NCBI GenBank assembly: GCA_031260235.1
Contig: JAIRKG010000125.1
Location: 1 to 14,594 of the forward strand
From: Dysgonamonadaceae bacterium
Lineage (GTDB): Bacteria > Bacteroidota > Bacteroidia > Bacteroidales > Azobacteroidaceae
Length of the DNA: 14,594 nucleotides
Reading direction: 5' to 3'
Shown: positions 7,024 to 14,558 of the stretch, piece by piece
Layout of the letters: the number at the start of each line of letters is the position of its first letter
Numbering within the stretch: position 1 is the first letter of the stretch
Position numbers and translations under genes: made by a program
Notes under the pieces: model-generated
What the model was told of the DNA's origin: nothing
Database searches by the model: none
The model's input: only the letters and a program-made list of their open reading frames with translations

Positions 7024-8682
7024 ATGAGTAATCCAAATATTGTTTCGACCGATGTTCTAATAATCGGAGCAGGTGCCTCAGGCTTGGCAACCGCCATTCA
7101 TTTGGCAAGTCTCATTGAAAAGCGTGGTGTGCAACGCCGGATTTTGCTTGTGGAAAAAGGGAGCGCCGTCGGCAGCCACATTTTATCGGGCGCAGTAATT
7201 CGAACTGATATACTGAAAGAATTACTGCCCGACGTCGATTTCAATGAAATTCCTCTTAATGCTAAAGTTACCCGGGATTCTATTTTATTGTTAAGCAAGT
7301 CGGGTTCGATTAAATCGCCGATTCATCCGCCCTACATGGGAAATCAGGGTAATTACACGGTTTGTTTGGGTCAGTTGTGTAGATTTTTGGCTGCAAAAGC
7401 CGAAGAAAAAGGCGTGGAAATCTACCCCGGTTTCGCGGTGAGTGAAGTGTTGTATGATGAGCGGGGCAAAATTCGCGGCGCAAAAACCATCAACACAGGC
7501 GTTGATCATCACGGTAAGCCGTTGGATAATTTTCAGGCAGGAACTGAGATTGAAGCCAAACTCACCATCTTTGCCGAAGGTACGCGCGGAAGCCTTGTGA
7601 AAACAGTTATAGACAAGTTTGACCTTCAAAAGGGCAGAAATCCGCAGATTTATTCTCTGGGATGTAAAGAAGTATGGAGTGTTCCCGAAGGAAACATCGC
7701 TCCGGGCGAAGTTTACCACACAATGGGTTATCCGCTTAACTTGCACGAATTTGGCGGCGGATTTATTTACGGGTTGAACGACAATAAAGTAGCCGTCGGT
7801 TTGGTAGTCGGTTTGGATACTGCCGACCCGACTTTCGACGTTCACGCGGCATTCCAGATTTGGAAAACGCATCCGGTTACATCTAAAATACTTAAAGGAG
7901 GAAAGATGCTGGAATACGGAGCGAAAACACTGCCCGAAGGTGGTTATTATTCCCTGCCGAAACCATACGTCGATCATGCACTTATCGTGGGCGACAGTTG
8001 CGGGTTCTTGGTTATGCCGTCGTTGAAAGGCGTGCATTTAGCCATCCGGTCTGGCATGTTGGCGGCTGAAACGGCACTTTCGGCATTCTTAAAAAACGAT
8101 TTCTCGGAAATGGTATTAAAGGAATATGAAACAGCGATCAATAATTCCAACATATACAGAGAAATGTATCCCGTCCGTAATTTTCGGCAGGCTTTTGCCA
8201 AAGGAATGATTCCGGGCGCTTTCATGTTCGGAACGCAGTTGATAACGGGCGGCGCCGGCTTTTCCGGTAAAGTCGGCGTACATGCCGATGCGGATGCGAC
8301 GCAGAAACTGGAAGATTATTCGGGAAAGCCGTTCAGGAAACGTTTTGCCGGAAAGTTGGATTTTGATAAAACGCTTACTTTCGATAAAGCAACCGATATA
8401 TTCTATTCCGGCGTTCATCACGACGAAGAACAGACGGTTCATTTGCGCGTAAACAATCCTGCCGCCTATCACCTGAATATTGAGCAATATGATGCTCCCT
8501 GTCAATATTTTTGTCCCGCCGAAGTGTATGAAATACATACCGACCGCAATGGACACAAGGAGTTGCGGATTCATAGCGAAAACTGCGTGCATTGCAAAAC
8601 ATGCGATATTAAAGAACCGGGCGACGGCATAACCTGGATGACGCCTAATGGCGGGAACGGACCCGAATATCAATTCAATTAA
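7024..8682 (+). CDS. Electron transfer flavoprotein:quinone oxidoreductase (ETF-QO)
   Basis: It takes electrons from reduced ETF and passes them through FAD and a [4Fe-4S] cluster to membrane quinone, probably menaquinone here. The 552 residues match the family. The N-terminal FAD fold has IIGAGASG (13-20) and GSHILSGAV (50-58). The middle holds GCKEVW, a GGGFIYGL segment and LIVGDSCGFLVMPSLKGVHL (from 320), another flavin-contact region. The C-terminal ferredoxin-like part has CPAEVYE and NCVHCKTC, giving four cluster cysteines at 497, 521, 524 and 527, so the enzyme looks intact. There is no signal peptide; the family is monotopic on the inner membrane face. The gene for its likely partner ETF follows 57 bases downstream, fitting a functional pair. 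Related FixC-type proteins are shorter in some branches, but this has the full ETF-QO layout. Confidence 0.93.
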   Translation: MSNPNIVSTDVLIIGAGASGLATAIHLASLIEKRGVQRRILLVEKGSAVGSHILSGAVIRTDILKELLPDVDFNEIPLNAKVTRDSILLLSKSGSIKSPIHPPYMGNQGNYTVCLGQLCRFLAAKAEEKGVEIYPGFAVSEVLYDERGKIRGAKTINTGVDHHGKPLDNFQAGTEIEAKLTIFAEGTRGSLVKTVIDKFDLQKGRNPQIYSLGCKEVWSVPEGNIAPGEVYHTMGYPLNLHEFGGGFIYGLNDNKVAVGLVVGLDTADPTFDVHAAFQIWKTHPVTSKILKGGKMLEYGAKTLPEGGYYSLPKPYVDHALIVGDSCGFLVMPSLKGVHLAIRSGMLAAETALSAFLKNDFSEMVLKEYETAINNSNIYREMYPVRNFRQAFAKGMIPGAFMFGTQLITGGAGFSGKVGVHADADATQKLEDYSGKPFRKRFAGKLDFDKTLTFDKATDIFYSGVHHDEEQTVHLRVNNPAAYHLNIEQYDAPCQYFCPAEVYEIHTDRNGHKELRIHSENCVHCKTCDIKEPGDGITWMTPNGGNGPEYQFN

Positions 8683-8714
8683 GAATTTAAGAGAGGCGTC
8701 TCAAATTCTCTTAA
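8683..8714 (+). other. Two mutually exclusive hairpins between ETF-QO and ETF
   Basis: Structure A pairs GAATTT (8683-8688) with AAATTC (8703-8708) and GAGA (8691-8694) with TCTC (8699-8702) around a GGCG loop. Structure B pairs TTAAGAGA (8687-8694) perfectly with TCTCTTAA (8707-8714). They share bases, so only one can form. No T tract follows, so it could be a processing or stability element in a shared transcript. Confidence 0.4.
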
Positions 8715-8739
8715 CTCGTAATTCGTAATTAAAAAAGTT

Positions 8740-10686
8740 ATGGTAATAATAAGTTTAATAAAACAAGTGCCTCTCCCCAACGAAATGCGGATGGGCGACG
8801 ACGGTTTGATGGACCGCACCAAAGCAAAATCAATTATCAACATCGACTGCCAGTTTGGTCTGGAAGCGGGACTTCAACTCAAAAAATATTATCCCGATGC
8901 GCGAATGATTGTCTGTTCGATGGGTCCAGGCTCGTTTGAAGCCGCTTTGAAAACAGCCGTTTCGATGGGTTATGACGAAGCATATTTGTTGTCTGACCGT
9001 AAATTGGGAGGTTCGGATACGTTTGCAACCGGGCTGGCTATTTCAACGATGTTGAAATATTTAGGGTTTACCAAAAACGCCAAAGAGCCGTTTGTGATTT
9101 TCGCAGGCCGCCAGACCAGCGATGGCGATACGGCGCACGTTCCTTCGCAGGTTGCCGAAAATCTGGGTATTCCGCAAGCGACTTTCTGCCAGTCGGCAAA
9201 ACCTGACGGTAAGGGTAATATCATTGCCAAACGCATTATTGAAGGGGGTTACCAGATGATGGAACTGCCCATGCCCTGCCTGATTTCTCTCACGCCGACC
9301 GGTATTCCGCCACGCAAACCATCGCTCGTAGGGGCGATAAAGGCGCGTCATTCGGATATAAAAGTGTTTGGTGTGGATGATATTCATTTGGGTACGGAAA
9401 AGATAGGCATTAACGGATCGCCAACGATTGTGGCAGCTGTTGCCAATATCGAAAGCGAACGCCCGCCGATTGTGCTGAGCGAAGGGACAAGCGAATCTGC
9501 TCTGGTAAACAGTTTGATTGTCAATATGAAAAAAGGCGGCAATGTCCTGCAACATAAAGAAGCAAAGGAAAAAGCCGAAAAGGAAACGCCTGATTTTCCG
9601 ATTATCGACACACGTGGCGACTATAAACATATCCTGACATGGGCGGAAATTGCCAACGGACAGATTGCCCGTCCTTCGCTGGAACTGTTTACGCCGGCGC
9701 GTCATTTGGCGGATCAGTTGGGAGGAGATACTAAAATTAAGACGGTATTGATAGGGAAAGACGTTGCACCGCAGGCACAAACGCTTTTTGAACATGGCGC
9801 GGACGAGGTGATTCTGGTCGAAGACGACAAATTGGAAGAATACCTTGTTTTACCGTTCGCAAGCATTATTACACAGGTGATTCAAAAACAAAAACCTGAG
9901 ATTGTGTTGTTTGCCGCCACTACTTCGGGACGCGAACTTGCTCCACGCATTGCCGTAAAAACAGGGAGCGGCGTTACAGCAGACTGCACAGGACTTGAAA
10001 TCGGCGAATATGTCAACCGCAAAGAAAAAACAATCATCCGCCCGATATTACATTCGCGCCGCCCAACGTATGGCGAAAGCAAACTGGCAACCATTCTCGG
10101 ATTCGTATATCCGCAAATATCAACGGCGCGGGCAGGCACATTTGAAGTTCCCGAAAGAGTGGAAGGACGCGTCGGCGTTGTATCGAAATTCAAACCCCAA
10201 CCGGCAGAAGACGACTTCCGCGCACGGATTCTTGAAACAGTTCGCGGCGCAGGCGGCTTGCAAAATCTTTTCGATGCGGAAATCATCGTTTCGGGCGGAC
10301 GCGGCGCTACTTCCGACGGACTCAAACTGGTCAAAGAACTTGCGGAAGCGCTGAAAGAGCAGGGACTGAAAGCCGAATGGGCTGCCAGCCGCGTTGTGGT
10401 TGACGAAGGTTTTGCGGAATATGCCCGTCAAATCGGACAGACGGGAAAGACGGTGCGTCCCAAAGCGTATATAGCGATTGGCATTTCCGGCGCAATACAG
10501 CATCTGGCGGGGATGAAAGAAGCCGGTACGGTTGTGGCAATCGACCATAATCCCAAGGCGGCGATTTTCCGAAATGCCGATTTCGGTATCGTCGGCGAAT
10601 ATGAAGACGTGCTGCCCGAATTGATTGAACAGGTGAAGCAAGGGTTTACTTTCGGGATTGAGGTTAGTAAACGAGGGGACGAGTAA
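8740..10686 (+). CDS. Fused electron transfer flavoprotein, beta-alpha (EtfB-EtfA)
   Basis: One 648-residue frame covers both ETF subunits, which are normally separate proteins. EtfB occupies about 1-260: IKQVP near the start (7-11), CSMGPGSFEAALKTAVSMG (59-77) and the nucleotide-binding GRQTSDGDTAHVPSQVAE (123-140). A Lys/Glu-rich linker at about 263-292 leads into EtfA from about 294: WAEIANGQIARPSLEL (301-316), SGREL (396-400), VSGGRG (517-522), ASRVVVDEGF (549-558), QTGK (567-570) and the FAD-binding IAIGISGAIQHLAGM (578-592). No stop or frameshift interrupts it. Electrons from a dehydrogenase would be carried to the ETF-QO encoded upstream. The EtfB part looks closest to clostridial-type sequences in memory, which include bifurcating ETFs, but bifurcation cannot be judged here. 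No acyl-CoA dehydrogenase gene is in the window. Confidence 0.93.
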   Translation: MVIISLIKQVPLPNEMRMGDDGLMDRTKAKSIINIDCQFGLEAGLQLKKYYPDARMIVCSMGPGSFEAALKTAVSMGYDEAYLLSDRKLGGSDTFATGLAISTMLKYLGFTKNAKEPFVIFAGRQTSDGDTAHVPSQVAENLGIPQATFCQSAKPDGKGNIIAKRIIEGGYQMMELPMPCLISLTPTGIPPRKPSLVGAIKARHSDIKVFGVDDIHLGTEKIGINGSPTIVAAVANIESERPPIVLSEGTSESALVNSLIVNMKKGGNVLQHKEAKEKAEKETPDFPIIDTRGDYKHILTWAEIANGQIARPSLELFTPARHLADQLGGDTKIKTVLIGKDVAPQAQTLFEHGADEVILVEDDKLEEYLVLPFASIITQVIQKQKPEIVLFAATTSGRELAPRIAVKTGSGVTADCTGLEIGEYVNRKEKTIIRPILHSRRPTYGESKLATILGFVYPQISTARAGTFEVPERVEGRVGVVSKFKPQPAEDDFRARILETVRGAGGLQNLFDAEIIVSGGRGATSDGLKLVKELAEALKEQGLKAEWAASRVVVDEGFAEYARQIGQTGKTVRPKAYIAIGISGAIQHLAGMKEAGTVVAIDHNPKAAIFRNADFGIVGEYEDVLPELIEQVKQGFTFGIEVSKRGDE

Positions 10687-10689
10687 ATG

Positions 10690-10704
10690 AGGAGGCGTAC
10701 TCCT
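10690..10704 (+). other. Hairpin just after the fused ETF gene
   Basis: AGGAG-GCGTA-CTCCT, five pairs, four bases after the stop codon. Its GGCGT core resembles the GAGAGGCGTCTC hairpin after ETF-QO. No T tract follows. Confidence 0.3.
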
Positions 10705-10760
10705 ACACATTATACTACACAACCATAAAGCAGTCAATCCCATCTTAACTCTTAATTGAA

Positions 10761-11048
10761 GTGACAGGTATTTTAGTTGGTTTTATAACCTTTTTGATTA
10801 TAGGTTTGTTTCACCCCCTGGTAATAAAGGGTGAATATTATTTTGGCGTCAAATGTTGGTGGGTATTTGCGCTAATGGGTATTGTCGGTATCGCCGCGGC
10901 GGTATATTTTCAGGATAATATCGTTGTTTCGGTATCATGCGGTGTTTTTGCATTCTCGGCTTTTTGGGGCATCGGCGAGCTTTTCAAGCAGCGGAAACGG
11001 GTTGAGAAGGGATGGTTTCCTAAAAGAAAGGTAACTGATAAACGGTGA
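10761..11048 (+). CDS. Small membrane protein of the DUF4491 family
   Basis: The 95-residue product has three probable membrane helices: roughly 3-20 (GILVGFITFLIIGLFHP), 33-50 (WVFALMGIVGIAAAVYF) and 52-73 (NIVVSVSCGVFAFSAFWGIG), ending in a basic cytoplasmic tail with RVEKGWFPKR (80-89). The pattern TGI..G..TFLIIG.FHP.VIK.EYYFG and the EKGWFP tail match DUF4491 proteins of Bacteroidales as I recall them; their function is unknown. The start is GTG at 10761, chosen because the family begins just before TGI. It stands between the ETF module and the lipoprotein-tgt run. No promoter box is evident, so it may be read from the ETF transcript. Confidence 0.82.
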   Translation: MTGILVGFITFLIIGLFHPLVIKGEYYFGVKCWWVFALMGIVGIAAAVYFQDNIVVSVSCGVFAFSAFWGIGELFKQRKRVEKGWFPKRKVTDKR

Positions 11049-11075
11049 ACAGTCCCTGCAAAGGCAGTGATTATT

Positions 11076-11108
11076 CTTGCTCAATACAAAATCTTTTTCG
11101 TACCTTTG
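11076..11108 (+). promoter_or_regulatory. Promoter of the thioredoxin-tgt-permease operon
   Basis: TACCTTTG at 11101-11108 matches the Bacteroidota -7 box; CTTG at 11076-11079, 21 bases upstream, is a three-of-four match to the -33 TTTG. It supports a start at the ATG at 11138 and rules against an upstream GTG at 11045, which would lie before the transcript. Confidence 0.7.
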
Positions 11109-11137
11109 CGCCTCAATCATTTATATTTATAACATTT

Positions 11138-11764
11138 ATGCAAACAAAGTATTTTTCCGGCGACCGCCGCCGCAGTTTCGCAAATATGGCAGTTGCCGCC
11201 CTGTGCTTATCGACTGTATTTGCCTGTAAAGAAAAACCTGCGGATGTTGTTGCAATGCCGGTGTTTGATGTGTGGAGTACTGCGGTCGCGAAAGATAAAC
11301 CTGTGATTCAGGTTGCAAAATTCCATACCGACGCCGACAGGAAAGCAAACAAAGCCGTAATTCGGCAAGTCCCCAAGGTTGTGGAAGAACTCGTTTTAGG
11401 CGAAATTGTCAAGCGATACAGGGGGAAGATCGTAGTAGTCGATTTTTGGGCAACGTGGTGCGGTCCTTGCCTGCAAGCCTTCAAGGAGATGGCGCCGCTG
11501 AAAGAAAGTTGGAAAGACAAAAACATTGTGTTTGTGTATCTTACCGGCGAAACATCGCCCCTGGCAACATGGAATAAAATGATTCCCGATATTCACGGCG
11601 AACACTACCGCGTGAACAACAATCAATGGCGTTACTTCGGCTCGTCACTGAAAATAGAAGCTATCCCTACTTATATCTTATATGACCGGAACGGCAAACA
11701 AGTGCAGCGATACACCGGCTATCCGGGCACTGAAACGCTGAAGCAAGTAATTGAAGCGCTTTGA
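11138..11764 (+). CDS. Thioredoxin-fold lipoprotein (TlpA/ResA-like)
   Basis: A 208-residue protein. The N-terminus has arginines, a short hydrophobic stretch (about 15-29) and STVFAC, a probable lipobox with Cys30 as the lipidated residue, so it should sit on the periplasmic face of a membrane. From about 80 it is thioredoxin-like: VVVDFWATWCGPC (active CxxC), a following helix with FKEMAPL, FVYLTGE, and the cis-proline loop IPTYILYDRNG. The likely role is thiol reduction in the envelope, but the substrate is unknown. The segment between the signal and the thioredoxin domain has no recognised motif. The ATG at 11138 lies 30 bases after the promoter box; a longer GTG-started frame would destroy the signal peptide. 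The stop overlaps the start of tgt (TTGA). Confidence 0.88.
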   Translation: MQTKYFSGDRRRSFANMAVAALCLSTVFACKEKPADVVAMPVFDVWSTAVAKDKPVIQVAKFHTDADRKANKAVIRQVPKVVEELVLGEIVKRYRGKIVVVDFWATWCGPCLQAFKEMAPLKESWKDKNIVFVYLTGETSPLATWNKMIPDIHGEHYRVNNNQWRYFGSSLKIEAIPTYILYDRNGKQVQRYTGYPGTETLKQVIEAL

Positions 11765-12882
11765 ATTTCCAACTGCAACACATTGACAAATCTACCCGCG
11801 CCCGTGCCGGACTGATTTCTACCGCGCATGGAACGGTTGAAACGCCTGTTTTCATGCCTGTCGGCACGCAGGGTGCGATCAAAGCCGTACACTTCCACGA
11901 ATTGAAAGATGACGTTGATGCCGCAATCATCCTGAGCAATACGTATCACCTCTACCTGCGTCCCGGCGTTGAAATAATCGAACAGGCCGGCGGGCTGCAC
12001 CGCTTCAGCGGCTGGAACAGGCCAATACTGACCGATAGCGGTGGCTTCCAGGTCTTTTCACTGACTGCAAACCGCAAGCTTCGCGAAGAAGGCGCCGAGT
12101 TCCGCTCGCATATCGACGGCTCGCTGCATCTGTTTACGCCGGAAAAAGTGATTGATATTCAACGAAGCATCGGAGCAGACATTATCATGGCATTTGACGA
12201 ATGTACGCCCGGCAACGCCGACTATGAATATGCCCGGCGGTCGCTTGCCCTCACCGAGCGCTGGCTTGACCGCTGCATCCGCCGCTTCGGCGAAACGGAA
12301 GCAAAATATGGTTATGAACAATCCCTTTTCCCCATCGTGCAAGGTTGCGTCTATCGCGACTTGCGGCAAAGGGCGGCAGAGAATGCGGCAGCTAAAAATG
12401 CGGACGGAAACGCTATCGGCGGATTGGCTGTCGGCGAACCGGCCGAAACAATGTATGAAATGATTGAAACTGTCAATGCTATCCTTCCCGAAGATAAACC
12501 CCGCTACCTGATGGGTGTCGGAACGCCGGCAAATCTTCTGGAAGCCATAGAACGCGGCGTGGATATGTTCGACTGTATTATGCCAACCCGCAATGGACGG
12601 AACGGACAACTGTTTACGAAAGGGGGCGTTATAAACATACGCAATAAACAGTGGGAAAACGATTTCAGCCCGATAGAAGAAAACGGCGCGTCCGCCGTCG
12701 ACAGCCTCTATTCAAAAGCATACCTCCGTCATTTATTTGCCGCAGGCGAAATATTGGGGCTGCAAATTGCTTCCGTTCATAATCTGGCATTTTACCGGTG
12801 GCTGATGAAGGAAGCGCGTAAACATATTGTCGAAGGAAACTTTGCCGCCTGGAAAGCATCCTTGGGATTCATTGGGAATTAA
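11761..12882 (+). CDS. tgt: Queuine tRNA-ribosyltransferase (tRNA-guanine transglycosylase)
   Basis: It exchanges guanine 34 of GUN-anticodon tRNAs for the queuosine precursor. The 373 residues match the family. The barrel motifs are present: FMPVGTQGAIKAV (31-43), LSNTYHLYLRPG (58-69), TDSGGFQVFS (91-100) with catalytic Asp92, MAFDECTP (143-150), GGLAVGE (220-226) and FDCIMPTRNGRNG (270-282) with nucleophile Asp271. The usual zinc ligands CxCxxC before the YSKAYLRHL segment are absent: that stretch reads GASAVDSL, leaving only the histidine of HNL (340). I believe this is shared by many Bacteroidota enzymes. The start is TTG at 11761, sharing four bases with the preceding stop, and the N-terminus MNFQLQHID matches family starts. 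The permease gene begins nine bases after the stop. Confidence 0.95.
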   Translation: MNFQLQHIDKSTRARAGLISTAHGTVETPVFMPVGTQGAIKAVHFHELKDDVDAAIILSNTYHLYLRPGVEIIEQAGGLHRFSGWNRPILTDSGGFQVFSLTANRKLREEGAEFRSHIDGSLHLFTPEKVIDIQRSIGADIIMAFDECTPGNADYEYARRSLALTERWLDRCIRRFGETEAKYGYEQSLFPIVQGCVYRDLRQRAAENAAAKNADGNAIGGLAVGEPAETMYEMIETVNAILPEDKPRYLMGVGTPANLLEAIERGVDMFDCIMPTRNGRNGQLFTKGGVINIRNKQWENDFSPIEENGASAVDSLYSKAYLRHLFAAGEILGLQIASVHNLAFYRWLMKEARKHIVEGNFAAWKASLGFIGN

Positions 12883-12891
12883 AAATTAAAA

Positions 12892-13989
12892 ATGACGAGA
12901 ATGAAGAAGAAGCTATTTACAATCATTGATTGCTACATCATCGGGAAATTTATCGGCGCATATATATTTACTATTGCCCTGATTATTGCCATTACCGTCA
13001 TGATCGACTTCGATGCCAAGATAGACAGCTTCATTAAAACATCGCCGCCGGTACACGCCATTGTTTTCGATTATTACCTGTGTTTCATACCCTATTTTAT
13101 AAATCTATTTAGCCCCCTTTTCGTATTTATCGCCGTTATTTTCTTTACCTCGAAACTTGCCGACAATTCCGAGATCATCGCTATGATGGCAAGCGGACTG
13201 AATATTGCCCGCCTTGTTCGTCCCTATTTGCTGTCGGCAGCCATGATTTCCCTCTGCACTTTTTTGCTGAACAGCTACGTCATTCCCCCTGCCAACGTGA
13301 AACGCATTCACTTTGAAAACACATATATAAAGAACAAGAAAGTAGATTACGCCACGAACATACAACTGGAAGTAACGACAGGAATTGTCGCTCATTTCGG
13401 CAGTTTCGACAATGCAACACACAAAGGAAGGGATTTTTCGTTAGACCGGTTCGACGGCAAAAAACTCGTTTCCCGACTGACGGCAAAAAACATCGTTTGG
13501 AACTGGGCAGACCATTGGACGATAAAAGATTATATGATTCGGGAATTTATCGGAATGAGAGAACACATCAGCCGCGGCGAACAGATTGATACCACCCTGG
13601 CCATTGTCCCGTCGGACTTCATTATTTCGGTCAATGATTCCGAACAGCTGACCACCCCCCGCCTGAAAGCCTACATCGACCGGCAAAAGAAACGCGGCAT
13701 AGGGAACATCCAACTCTTCGAAATAGAATACCATAAACGCTTCGCCATGACTTTTGCCGCCTTTATCCTCACCATTATCGGCATATCCCTGAGTTCCCGG
13801 AAAATAAAAGGCGGTATGGGATTGAACATCGGATTCGGTTTGCTGTTAAGCTTCTCTTATATCCTGTTTATGCAAATATCTTCCTCTCTTGCTATCGCGG
13901 GAATAGTAACCCCATTCGTTGCCGTTTGGATACCTAACTTTTTATATACCGGAATTGCGGTTTATCTCTACGGTAAGGCGCCGCGCTAA
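12892..13989 (+). CDS. LptF/LptG-family permease (YjgP/YjgQ)
   Basis: An inner-membrane subunit of the Lpt ABC transporter that extracts lipopolysaccharide and passes it to the periplasmic bridge. The 365 residues have the family layout: three N-terminal helices (about 19-38, 62-86, 111-130), a periplasmic beta-jellyroll domain (about 135-275), and three C-terminal helices (about 284-300, 309-331, 336-359). DYYLCFIPYFINLFSPLF (60-77) and IIAMMASG (95-102, coupling-helix region) are typical. LptF and LptG are homologous and cannot be told apart securely here. The gene begins nine bases after tgt and should share its transcript; the tgt-permease pairing is common in Bacteroidota as I recall. 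A second ATG at 12901 is possible. The stop is followed by the 3' repeat block. Confidence 0.9.
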   Translation: MTRMKKKLFTIIDCYIIGKFIGAYIFTIALIIAITVMIDFDAKIDSFIKTSPPVHAIVFDYYLCFIPYFINLFSPLFVFIAVIFFTSKLADNSEIIAMMASGLNIARLVRPYLLSAAMISLCTFLLNSYVIPPANVKRIHFENTYIKNKKVDYATNIQLEVTTGIVAHFGSFDNATHKGRDFSLDRFDGKKLVSRLTAKNIVWNWADHWTIKDYMIREFIGMREHISRGEQIDTTLAIVPSDFIISVNDSEQLTTPRLKAYIDRQKKRGIGNIQLFEIEYHKRFAMTFAAFILTIIGISLSSRKIKGGMGLNIGFGLLLSFSYILFMQISSSLAIAGIVTPFVAVWIPNFLYTGIAVYLYGKAPR

Positions 13990-14031
13990 AGGCTTATATC
14001 CACAACCGGATTCCCGTCATTGCCACGCACA

Positions 14032-14119
14032 CGTCATTGCGAGCCGCGATAGCGGCGTGGCAATCCAGAAAAACCCTCACCTCGTCATTGCGAGCCGCGA
14101 TAGCGGCGCGGCAATCCAG
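14032..14119 (+). repeat. Two full REP-like repeats (14032-14068, 14083-14119)
   Basis: Both run from CGTCATTGCGAGCCGCGA to GCAATCCAG and differ at one base in the middle (GGCGTGG versus GGCGCGG). The middle GCCGC-GATA-GCGGC and the outer ATTGC/GCAAT give a long hairpin. They are separated by 14 bases. A partial CGTCATTGCCACG precedes them at 14015. Confidence 0.9.
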
Positions 14120-14170
14120 AAAACCCCACTGCGTCATTGTAATTCCTGGATTGCTTCGCTTCGCTCGCAA

Positions 14171-14203
14171 TGACGGGGTGGGGTCACAAAGCCGCACCCG
14201 TCA
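14171..14203 (-). repeat. 33-bp spacer module, inverted relative to 514-546
   Basis: It is bounded by TGACG and CGTCA. Its 23-bp core, reverse-complemented, matches the core at 519-541. A second copy lies at 14455-14487. At all three sites the flanks are CTCGCAA on the left and CCCGGAG on the right on the + strand, while the core is flipped between the 5' and 3' blocks. Confidence 0.8.
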
Positions 14204-14399
14204 CCCGGAGGCGAAGCGGCGAAGCAATTCGGCAAACAGAACCGCACCCCCGTCATTGCGCCGCACTCGTCATTGCGAGCCGCGATAGTGGCGCGGCAAT
14301 CCAGAAAACCCCTCACCTCGTCATTGCGAGGGCAACGCCCGAAGCAATCCAGCCAACGCACCCATCATTGCGAGCCGCGATAGTGGCGCGGCAATCCGG
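14199..14399 (+). repeat. Four REP-like repeats (14199-14232, 14268-14304, 14319-14352, 14363-14399)
   Basis: The first has the CACCCGGAG head and a GCGAAGCGGCGAA middle. The second and fourth have CGAGCCGCGATAGTGGCG middles; the fourth begins CATCATTG. The third has GAGGGCAACGCCCGAA in the middle, a different but still self-complementary sequence. A truncated CGTCATTGCG lies at 14251-14260. No transposase or reading frame of substance accompanies them. Confidence 0.85.
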
Positions 14400-14482
14400 A
14401 AAAACAACCCCACTGCATCATTGCAATTCATGGATTGCTTCGCTTCGCTCGCAATGACGGGGTGGGGTCACAAAGCCGCACA

Positions 14483-14516
14483 CGTCACCCGGAGGCGAAA
14501 GCCCGAAGCAATCCGG
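14483..14516 (+). repeat. Last REP-like repeat, CACCCGGAG-headed
   Basis: It begins CGTCACCCGGAG, has the middle GCGAAAGCCCGAA and ends GCAATCCGG. It closes the 3' repeat block; A/T-rich DNA follows up to the next reading frame. Confidence 0.8.
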
Positions 14517-14558
14517 AGAAAAACTAATTAATTTCAAAAAGATTATTACCTTCACGCT

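Larger units (their letters stand above)
14124..14499 (+). repeat. Higher-order duplication with 284-base offset
   Basis: A block of about 92 bases at 14124-14215 recurs at 14408-14499, 284 bases on, with few differences. Each copy contains an inverted REP-like repeat (14146-14175; 14429-14459), the 33-bp spacer, and the start of a CACCCGGAG-headed repeat. The copies show that a multi-repeat block, rather than single repeats, was duplicated. Confidence 0.75.

Noticed and set aside
7291..8037. 248-residue antisense frame inside the ETF-QO gene
   Set aside because: It opposes a full, conserved gene with all cofactor motifs. Long antisense frames arise from the codon use of the real gene.
9061..9795. 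244-residue antisense frame inside the fused ETF gene
   Set aside because: Same reason: the sense strand carries the conserved ETF motifs, and the antisense product resembles nothing known.
11045..11137. GTG start giving a 239-residue thioredoxin protein
   Set aside because: It lies upstream of the TACCTTTG promoter, overlaps the previous stop and would bury the lipoprotein signal that starts at the ATG at 11138.
14032..14516. CRISPR array
   Set aside because: Copies are spaced unevenly, occur in both orientations, vary inside the repeat, and spacers resemble one another. No cas gene is present.
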